A DNA stretch of 5,149 nt, from assembly GCA_031292335.1 (NCBI GenBank), contig JARLHH010000109.1:1-5149 (forward strand), read 5' to 3'. The stretch is from Candidatus Limnocylindrales bacterium (GTDB lineage Bacteria > Chloroflexota > Limnocylindria > Limnocylindrales > CSP1-4). The notes under the pieces were generated by a model, which was not told where the DNA came from, did no database searches, and saw only the letters and a program-made list of their open reading frames with translations. The number at the start of each line of letters is the position of its first letter. Within the stretch, counting starts at the first letter, position 1. The translations under genes were made by a program, and so were the position numbers. Of this stretch, positions 1 to 5,149 are shown piece by piece.

Positions 1-374
1 CCTGCCCACGCAACGCGGCGAACTCGCTCACCCTCGAGGAGCGCGCCGAAGACGAGCACGAAGACGGGCGTGGTCGTGGTGAGGAGCGCGCCCTCGGCGC
101 CGCCCGTGAGGCTGGTCCCGACGAACTGCATCACGATCGTGGCCGCGACCACGACCCCCGCCGCCACGACGCGACGGCGCGGGAACGCGGCCAGCCCCAG
201 CCGGCCGCGGAAGGCGACGGCGAGCACCGCGACGCCGACGAGAAGCCGCAGCACACCCAGCGTCAGCGGCGGGATCGCGTCGAAGGTGCCCGCCGAGACG
301 ACGTACATGCCGCCCCACAGGGCAGCGGCGGCGAGCAGGTCGAAGACCGCGCCTCGTGACGGGGACCGAACCAC
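1..374 (-). CDS. EamA/DMT-family membrane transporter, N-terminal part (cut by window edge)
   Basis: This is a partial gene: 124 codons are visible and the frame runs off the left edge without a stop. The protein reads as four successive hydrophobic helices, roughly residues 10-28, 36-55, 68-86 and 94-112. The first helix contains ALWGGMYVVS, the second follows the proline pair in FDAIPPLTLGVLRLLVG, and the fourth region GGAEGALLTTTTPVFVLVFG ends in the LLEGERV segment. That pattern is typical of the first EamA repeat of drug/metabolite transporters, which usually have ten helices in about 280-300 residues, so more than half is missing. Family members export or exchange amino acids, nucleosides, drugs or other small molecules across the inner membrane; the substrate cannot be read here. 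The GTG start at 374-372 puts a short basic leader (MVRSPSRG) before helix 1; the next ATG lies inside helix 1 and is too late. It begins 16 bp after the cyclase stop with only a weak G-rich stretch as a ribosome site, so cotranscription or translational coupling is likely. Confidence 0.85.
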   Translation of the reverse strand, partial: MVRSPSRGAVFDLLAAAALWGGMYVVSAGTFDAIPPLTLGVLRLLVGVAVLAVAFRGRLGLAAFPRRRVVAAGVVVAATIVMQFVGTSLTGGAEGALLTTTTPVFVLVFGALLEGERVRRVAWA

Positions 375-390
375 GGCCCCGGCGTCGATG

Positions 391-3300
391 TCAGGCCCGG
401 CCGACGAGGCCGGGGCGGGCGGGCCGGGGGGCGCGCTCCCCTGTCTCCGGCGTACGGGCAAGCAGCGCGTCGACCTGCGCGACGAACGCCCGGGCGCCCA
501 TCCGTTCGAAGAGCTCGCGGGCCTCCCGGGCGGCCTCGGCGCCGAAGGAGTCGCCGGGCGGGGCGACGAAGGCAGCGTCCAGCAGGAGCTGGGCCCTGCT
601 CATCTCGAGGCCCAGCCCCGCGGTCCGGCGGATCGCGTCGCGGTAGGCGACCGCCGCCTCCGGCCAGTGACCGTCGAGCGCGAGGAGCCCGGCGGCGATC
701 CCGTCGCGGTTCGCGATGTGCGCCGGCCCGAAGATGCCCAGCGCGTCGTGGGCGGCCAGCATCTCGGCGACGGGGCCGCGTTTGCCCAGGCGGATCGCCG
801 CGCGTGCGGCGACCAGGGTCCCATTGGATGCGTTGATGAAGAGCTCCGCCGACGCCCGGCCGGTCTCGAACGCTGCCTCGAGGTCACCGGCCGTCAACGC
901 CACGACCGCCTGGTCGAACTCGATCCCGGTCCGGATCGCCGGGTCGAGGTCCGTGACGTCGGACCACTCTTCCGACTGATCCGCATCCGGGTCCTCGACG
1001 GCCCGGACCATGCGGAGCGCGCCGAGGAGCGTCGCCCGCTCGCCGGCGCCCACGTCGTCGAGCCGGAGGGTAAGGAGCTCGCGCGCCTCGGGGCCCCAGT
1101 CTCCCACCAGGATCAGGCCGATCTCGAGCGTATTGCCGAGCACCGTGATCGCGAGCCTCTGGTATCCGTGGCGCTTGGCGACATCCCAGCCGGCCCGTCC
1201 CGCGGCGACTGCCGCCCGCGGGTCCGTCTCCGCGAGCGCCCCGGTCAGGTTGGCGATCGCGCGGAGGTAGGCGATCCAGAGCCCGTGCTCCTCCGCCAGG
1301 CGTCGCCCGACGTCCATCAGCCCCGTGCCTTCACGCCAGCGCCCGGTCGAGGCGAGGGCCGACCCTTTCGTGACCAGGGTGTGGGCCACCAGGTCCAGGA
1401 CGTCGCCACGCTCGGCGTCGACGAGCGCGAGATCGGCCCAGCGGATCGCCTCCGACCACTCGCCGCGGAGCATGTGCCCCCGGCTGACCTGGGCGCGGAT
1501 CGCCACGACAGAGGGATCCGGGGCGAGGTCGGCGAACTCGGCCTCCGCGGGCAGGAGCATCTCGAGCGCGCGTCTCGACTCGTAGGCATTCAGCAGTGCC
1601 TCGCCCAAGCCGGCCGTGGCACGCGCGGCGGCAACCCGGTTGCCGAGCGCCCGGTGCCTGCCGATCGCATCGGCGAAGGCGTTCCACGCCTCGGTCGTCC
1701 GGCCGACCGCGTCGGCGGCGATCGCGATCCGCTCGATCAGCTCCGCCTCCTCGCCCGGGTCGGGCGTGACGCTCCGGGCCCGCTCCAGGAAGGCGATCGC
1801 CTGGTCGTGCGACCCGAGCGCGGCGGCCCGGTCCGCCGCGGCCCGCAGCGCGATCCGCGCTTGGCCGGCGATCGCGGCTCCCTCGGCGCCGTCCGGTGCC
1901 GCCAGGTACGCGTCGAAGTAGTGCGTCGCGAGCATTCCCGCCACCGCCTCGTCGCCGAGGGCCTCGTAGTAGCGGGCTGCCGCGAGGTGCTTCGCCCGGC
2001 GGTCGCGCTTCGCCAGCGTCCCATAGGCGACCTCGCGCAGGAGCGCCTGGGTGAAGCCGTGCTGGCCCCGCTCGGGGGATCGCGGGTCCGTGTCCACCCG
2101 CAGGACCTCGCGCCGGACCAGCGACCGGAGCCGCGCCTCGAGGTCGGTGGTGTCGTCGCCGGTCAACGCGGCAAGGGCCGCCAGCGAGAACGTCTGTCCC
2201 AGGACGGCGGCATCCTGGAGGATGGCGCGCTCGGCGTGATCGAGCGCGTCGAGCCGGGCAGCGATGAGGGCGTGGAGCGTCTCCGGGACGTGCAGGTCGC
2301 CCAGCTCGCCCGTCACCCGGAACGTGCCGCTCCCGTCGGGAACCAGGTGGCCGTCGGCGACGAGCATCCGGACCAGCTCGACCGCGTAGAGCGGGACGCC
2401 GCCGGCGCGGGCAAGGATGGCGCCGACGGTTCGCTCCGGCAGGTCGGGCGCAAGGCCGCCAAGGAGCGCGCGCATCGAGGCCTCCTGGAGCGGCCCCAGG
2501 GAGAGCGCCACGAAATTCCGGCGCGCCGCACCCCAGCCCGGTCGACGGTCCAGCAGGTCGGGGCGAGCGAGCGTCACGACGTAGATCGGCCCGTTCGCCC
2601 ATTCCATCAGGTGGTCGATGAAGTCGACCAACCCGGGGTCGGCCCACTGGAGGTCCTCGAACAGGAGGATCGCCGGGTGGTCGGCCGCGACACGCTCGAA
2701 GAACGTCCGCCAGGCCGCGAAGAGCTCCTCGCGGCGGCCACTCGCGGCGTCGCCGAAACCGAGCAGCGCAAGGAGAGCCGGCTCCAATCGCTCGCGCTCG
2801 CCCGGGTCGGGGACGAACTCGAGGAGCGTCAGGCCGAGGCGCTCGCGCGTGGTCGCCTCGTCGTCCCGCTCGGCCAGGCCGGCCCGGCGGCGGACCATCT
2901 CGGCCAGGGCCCAGAACGTGACGCCCTCCCCGAAGGCGGGTGAGCGTCCCTCGTGCCAGTAGATCGTCTCGAGGACACCGTCGATGTACTTGAGGAACTC
3001 CCAGGCCAGGCGGCTCTTCCCAACGCCCGCCTGACCGGTCACGGAGATCAGGCGGGGCTGCCGCTCGCGACCCGTGGCGTGGAAGAAGTCCTTGAGCAGC
3101 CGAAGCTCGTCGTCGCGGCCCACGAACGGCGCCTCGACGCCCTCGCTCCGATTGGCGCCGCCGCGCTCGGCCACGACGCGGAGCGCCCGGTAGGCCGGCA
3201 CTGGCGCGAGCTTGCCCTTGAGCGTCTGCTCACCGGCCGGCTCGAACGCGATGGCGCGCTCGGCGGCGCGGCGCGTGGACTCGCCGACCAGGACGACCCC

Positions 3301-3960
3301 CGGCGGCGCCACCGACTGGAGGCGTGACGCTGTGTTGACGAGGTCGCCCGCGACCATCGCCTGGCCGCGGCCGAACGCGCCGGGATCGACCGCCGCCTCG
3401 CCGGTCAGGACGGCAGCTCGGAGCGCCAGGGCGTCGTCGCCGGCCTTCCGGCCGAGGTGGCGGACGGCATCCACGAGGTCGAGCGCGGTGCGCACCGCGC
3501 GTTCGGCGTCGTCCTCCTGGGCGACCGGGGCGCCCCAGACGGCCATGACCGCGTCCCCGATGAACTTCTCGACGGCCCCGCCGTACCGCTCGACGATCTC
3601 GCGCGCGACCTGGAAGTACCCGTCGAGGAACTCGCGCACTCGTTCCGGGTCCTCACCGTCGCTGCGGGCGGTGAAGCCGACCAGGTCCGCGAACAGGATC
3701 GAGACGAGGCGTCGCTCGGTGACGGCCGGCTCAGCTGCCGGGCTCCTACCCTCCGCCGCGGATCGTGCAGGCGCCCCGACTGCGCCCGCTGCCGCCGCCC
3801 CGGGCCCCCCGACGGCGGGTGTGCCGCACTCGGAGCAGAACTTGGCGCCGGGGAGATTCACCGCCCCGCACGCAGGGCAGCTCGTGGCGAAGCGCGTCCC
3901 GCATTCGGAGCAGAACTTGGCGCCGGCGGCGTTGGAGCTGCCGCAGCTCGGGCAGGTCAC
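391..3960 (-). CDS. Zinc-ribbon / class III nucleotide cyclase / STAND ATPase / TPR-like signalling protein
   Basis: The product has 1189 residues. Two tandem zinc ribbons have cysteines C3, C6, C17, C20 and C28, C31, C42, C45. An Ala/Pro-rich linker (about 47-80) leads to a class III cyclase domain (about 82-260) with metal-binding aspartates D92 (LFADLVGFT) and D136 (EKFIGDAVMAVWG), base-contacting K132, and transition-state residues N209 and R213 (GDLVNTASRLQ). A STAND/AAA-type ATPase follows: FVGRDDEL near 279-286, Walker A GQAGVGKS at 309-316, Walker B-like ILLFEDLQWAD at 431-441, and ARAGGVPLYAVELV near 518-530. From about 650 to 1165 the chain is Ala-rich helical TPR-like sequence, probably ligand or protein sensing. 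No LuxR-type DNA-binding domain ends it, and I see no membrane segment, so a cytoplasmic enzyme is expected. The likely role is making cAMP (or another cyclic nucleotide) under control of ATP-dependent assembly. The GTG start was chosen because the first ribbon begins there and GAGGA sits 6 nt upstream. The frame stays open to 4332, but that extension lacks domain features and overlaps the divergent gene. Confidence 0.92.
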   Translation of the reverse strand: MTCPSCGSSNAAGAKFCSECGTRFATSCPACGAVNLPGAKFCSECGTPAVGGPGAAAAGAVGAPARSAAEGRSPAAEPAVTERRLVSILFADLVGFTARSDGEDPERVREFLDGYFQVAREIVERYGGAVEKFIGDAVMAVWGAPVAQEDDAERAVRTALDLVDAVRHLGRKAGDDALALRAAVLTGEAAVDPGAFGRGQAMVAGDLVNTASRLQSVAPPGVVLVGESTRRAAERAIAFEPAGEQTLKGKLAPVPAYRALRVVAERGGANRSEGVEAPFVGRDDELRLLKDFFHATGRERQPRLISVTGQAGVGKSRLAWEFLKYIDGVLETIYWHEGRSPAFGEGVTFWALAEMVRRRAGLAERDDEATTRERLGLTLLEFVPDPGERERLEPALLALLGFGDAASGRREELFAAWRTFFERVAADHPAILLFEDLQWADPGLVDFIDHLMEWANGPIYVVTLARPDLLDRRPGWGAARRNFVALSLGPLQEASMRALLGGLAPDLPERTVGAILARAGGVPLYAVELVRMLVADGHLVPDGSGTFRVTGELGDLHVPETLHALIAARLDALDHAERAILQDAAVLGQTFSLAALAALTGDDTTDLEARLRSLVRREVLRVDTDPRSPERGQHGFTQALLREVAYGTLAKRDRRAKHLAAARYYEALGDEAVAGMLATHYFDAYLAAPDGAEGAAIAGQARIALRAAADRAAALGSHDQAIAFLERARSVTPDPGEEAELIERIAIAADAVGRTTEAWNAFADAIGRHRALGNRVAAARATAGLGEALLNAYESRRALEMLLPAEAEFADLAPDPSVVAIRAQVSRGHMLRGEWSEAIRWADLALVDAERGDVLDLVAHTLVTKGSALASTGRWREGTGLMDVGRRLAEEHGLWIAYLRAIANLTGALAETDPRAAVAAGRAGWDVAKRHGYQRLAITVLGNTLEIGLILVGDWGPEARELLTLRLDDVGAGERATLLGALRMVRAVEDPDADQSEEWSDVTDLDPAIRTGIEFDQAVVALTAGDLEAAFETGRASAELFINASNGTLVAARAAIRLGKRGPVAEMLAAHDALGIFGPAHIANRDGIAAGLLALDGHWPEAAVAYRDAIRRTAGLGLEMSRAQLLLDAAFVAPPGDSFGAEAAREARELFERMGARAFVAQVDALLARTPETGERAPRPARPGLVGRA
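3824..3926. repeat. Direct repeat of 28 bp, two copies 75 bp apart, inside the zinc-ribbon coding region
   Basis: Positions 3824-3851 and 3899-3926 are identical except at one base (c3829 versus t3904). The 75-bp offset equals 25 codons, the spacing between the two zinc ribbons (C17 to C42, C3 to C28), and both copies encode GAKFCSECGT. The repeat is therefore a coding duplication, not a mobile or regulatory element. Confidence 0.85.
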
Positions 3961-3966
3961 GCGGGA

Positions 3967-3971
3967 TCCTC
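3967..3971 (-). promoter_or_regulatory. Shine-Dalgarno sequence for the cyclase gene
   Basis: On the minus strand this reads GAGGA, with 6 nt between it and the GTG at 3960-3958. It decides the start: the reading frame is open for 124 further codons upstream, but this site places translation exactly at the first residue of the zinc ribbon (initiator, T, C, P, S, C). Confidence 0.7.
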
Positions 3972-3989
3972 GGTGCGGTGATGGCCCGG

Positions 3990-3995
3990 AGCGTA
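3990..3995 (-). promoter_or_regulatory. Candidate -10 element for the leftward cyclase-transporter operon
   Basis: The minus strand reads TACGCT, which fits the TANNNT pattern of housekeeping -10 elements. Transcription would start near 3983 and give a leader of about 23 nt that includes the GAGGA ribosome site. The best -35 candidate is TCCACT at 4019-4014, 18 bp upstream, matching only three of six consensus positions. This is inference from sequence pattern in a very GC-rich region. Confidence 0.35.
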
Positions 3996-4054
3996 CACGA
4001 CCGCGCGGCCGAGAGTGGACGCGGGCCTCCGGCGACCGATTGGCGCCTCCCGGG

Positions 4055-4060
4055 TAGCAT
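4055..4060 (+). promoter_or_regulatory. Candidate -10 element for a leaderless deacetylase transcript
   Basis: TAGCAT fits TANNNT and ends 6 bp before the ATG at 4067, so the expected transcription start falls on or next to the A of the start codon. There is no Shine-Dalgarno sequence between it and the ATG. No good -35 hexamer is visible 16-18 bp upstream. Its first three bases also form an in-frame TAG, which excludes any start upstream of 4067 in this frame. This arrangement is the usual one for leaderless genes in GC-rich Actinomycetota and some other GC-rich phyla. Confidence 0.5.
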
Positions 4061-4066
4061 CCGCGC

Positions 4067-5032
4067 ATGGAGACGACACCCGCGACCCCGCCCTCCGCCC
4101 ATCGCTGGACCCTGATGCTCGTCCACGCCCATCCGGACGACGAGACGATCGGAACGGGCGGCGTGATGGCCCGGGCGGTCGCGGACGGCCACCGGGTCGT
4201 GCTGGTCACCTGCACCCGCGGCGAGCTGGGCGAGATCGTCGTCCCCGAGCTGGACACGCCCGCGAACCACCGCCGGCTCGGCGAGATCCGGGCCGCCGAG
4301 CTGGAAGCGGCGATGGACGCGCTGGGCGTCACCGAGTGGGAGAACCTGGGCTATCGCGACTCGGGGATGATGGGCGAGCCCGGCAACCACGACCCACGGA
4401 GCTTCTGGCGGGCGGATCGGGACGAGGCGATCGGGCGGCTGGTCTGGCTGGTCCGCCGCTACCGTCCCGACGTGATCACCGGCTACAACGCCTTCGGCGG
4501 CTACGGGCACCCCGACCACGTCAACGCGCACCGCGTCGCGGTCGGCGCGTTCTACCGGGCGGGCGACCCCGAGTGGTACCCGGAGCAGCTGGCGCCGGAG
4601 CACGGCGGAACCGGCCCGGCCGAGCCGGGCGGCGGTCTTGCGCCGTGGGCGCCGGCGAAGCTCTACGAGCAGGCGATGGGGCGCGCCCGGCGCGAGGCGA
4701 TGGCGGCCCGGATGGAGGCGGCCGGCGTGCGCTCGTTCTGGTCCCGCCCGGACCCGGCTGACGCGGCGGCGGTGGAGGCCTGGGAGACGTTCATGCGGCG
4801 ATCCACCGTCGACGACGAGGAGATCACGACGCGGGTGGACTGCGCCCGCTTCACGCCGCAGCGCTGGGCGGCCCTCCTGGCCCACCGGACGCAGCTCTCC
4901 GCGGAGAGCCCGCTGCTCGCGATGGGCCCCGACGCCATGGCAGAGGCCATGGGCGACGAGACGTTCATCCTGCGCGCGGCGCGGGTGGCGACCCACTTCC
5001 CGGAGACGGACCTCTTCGAGGGGCTCGAGTAG
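4067..5032 (+). CDS. PIG-L/LmbE-family zinc-dependent deacetylase, mycothiol S-conjugate amidase-like
   Basis: This is a complete 321-residue cytoplasmic protein with no signal peptide. Family enzymes use zinc to hydrolyse N-acyl groups on glucosamine-type substrates; close relatives are MshB (mycothiol synthesis) and Mca (amidase for mycothiol-toxin conjugates). The N-terminal motif LVHAHPDDE supplies zinc ligands H22 and D25 and the putative general base D24. The second motif, GGYGHPDHVNAH, supplies H151 as third ligand and H148 beside it. DSGMMG (98-103) is shared with MshB and Mca. The C-terminal part, ITTRVDC (253-259), LLAHRTQL (270-277) and ETDLFEGLE (313-321), resembles Mca more than MshB, from memory of those sequences. 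The length suits either (about 290-310 residues); a Gly/Pro-rich stretch near 178-196 accounts for some of the extra. The ATG at 4067 is the first in-frame start because TAG occurs four codons upstream; M17 is the alternative but would leave almost no first strand. It is transcribed away from the cyclase. The exact substrate is unknown. Confidence 0.9.
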   Translation: METTPATPPSAHRWTLMLVHAHPDDETIGTGGVMARAVADGHRVVLVTCTRGELGEIVVPELDTPANHRRLGEIRAAELEAAMDALGVTEWENLGYRDSGMMGEPGNHDPRSFWRADRDEAIGRLVWLVRRYRPDVITGYNAFGGYGHPDHVNAHRVAVGAFYRAGDPEWYPEQLAPEHGGTGPAEPGGGLAPWAPAKLYEQAMGRARREAMAARMEAAGVRSFWSRPDPADAAAVEAWETFMRRSTVDDEEITTRVDCARFTPQRWAALLAHRTQLSAESPLLAMGPDAMAEAMGDETFILRAARVATHFPETDLFEGLE

Positions 5033-5149
5033 AACGGCAGGCCAACGCACCGCGAGGACCGCGAGGTCGCCGGAGGCGAACAGAGGGCGCGAATCGACGT
5101 CACCCCCGAGCTCGAGCGCGCGTGTGCCCCCACGATGTTCGCGCGAGAC
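5033..5149. other. Tail after the deacetylase; no gene supported
   Basis: These 117 bp follow the TAG of the deacetylase. They hold a perfect 9-bp tandem pair, ACCGCGAGG at 5049-5057 and 5058-5066, and a small palindrome CGAGCTCG at 5107-5114. Two minus-strand frames and one plus-strand frame are open, but none shows a recognisable motif. I see no GC stem followed by a T run that would mark a terminator. The start or end of a neighbouring gene may lie here but cannot be decided. Confidence 0.4.

Noticed and set aside
28..318. A 96-codon minus-strand ATG frame overlapping the transporter
   Set aside because: It is Arg-rich and motif-free, while the overlapping frame starting at GTG 374 encodes four clean hydrophobic helices of the EamA type.
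70..2943. A 957-codon open plus-strand frame opposite the cyclase gene
   Set aside because: Its product is a low-complexity Arg/Pro/Gly/Glu-rich chain without motifs, and the minus strand has clear cyclase, Walker and TPR-like sequence in the same place. It is a GC-rich antisense shadow.
4031..4047. Inverted repeat GGCG/CGCC upstream of the deacetylase
   Set aside because: A four-base stem with a nine-base loop is expected by chance at this GC content, and it has no associated motif.
3961..4332. N-terminal extension of the cyclase by 124 residues
   Set aside because: The extension is Ser/Arg/Pro-rich with no domain, runs through the divergent promoter region and into the deacetylase gene, and ignores the GAGGA site placed correctly for GTG 3960.
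3746..5050. A 434-codon minus-strand frame and other long frames across the deacetylase
   Set aside because: The products are basic, motif-free shadows. The plus-strand gene has both zinc motifs and a family-like end.
5124..5149. Possible SOS-box-like half site (CGAAC on the minus strand near the right edge)
   Set aside because: Only one half of the CGAAC-N4-GTTCG type palindrome is present; the other half is absent, and no downstream gene is visible.

Overview
The window is very GC-rich bacterial DNA whose third codon positions are almost all G or C, so several frames stay open by chance. A cyclase/STAND-ATPase/TPR giant with a zinc-ribbon head, a leaderless-looking promoter and a mycothiol-amidase-like PIG-L deacetylase suggest a soil- or freshwater-type Chloroflexota or a deep-branching Actinomycetota. 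This placement is inference: no rRNA or marker gene is present.

Layout: (1) Positions 1-374, minus strand: the N-terminal part of an EamA/DMT-type membrane transporter, cut by the left edge of the window. (2) Positions 391-3960, minus strand: one large signalling protein of 1189 residues. It carries two tandem zinc ribbons, a class III nucleotide cyclase domain, a STAND/AAA-type ATPase domain and a long helical TPR-like C-terminal half. (3) Positions 3961-4066: a 106-bp divergent intergenic region with one candidate -10 element for each direction and a Shine-Dalgarno sequence for the cyclase. (4) Positions 4067-5032, plus strand: a complete PIG-L/LmbE-family metal-dependent deacetylase, whose C-terminal half resembles mycothiol S-conjugate amidase. 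(5) Positions 5033-5149: a short tail with no gene I can support.

The cyclase and transporter are separated by only 16 bp and are probably cotranscribed leftward. The deacetylase is divergent. Nothing in the sequence proves a shared pathway. A plausible but unproven reading is a sensor/cyclase next to small-molecule handling genes (an export-type permease and an amide-hydrolysing detoxification enzyme). I found no RNA genes, CRISPR arrays, mobile elements or convincing terminators, and no clear previously undescribed system. The points most worth a second look are the mycothiol-type deacetylase, the leaderless start, the recent-looking zinc-ribbon duplication and the atypical cyclase substrate-site residue.
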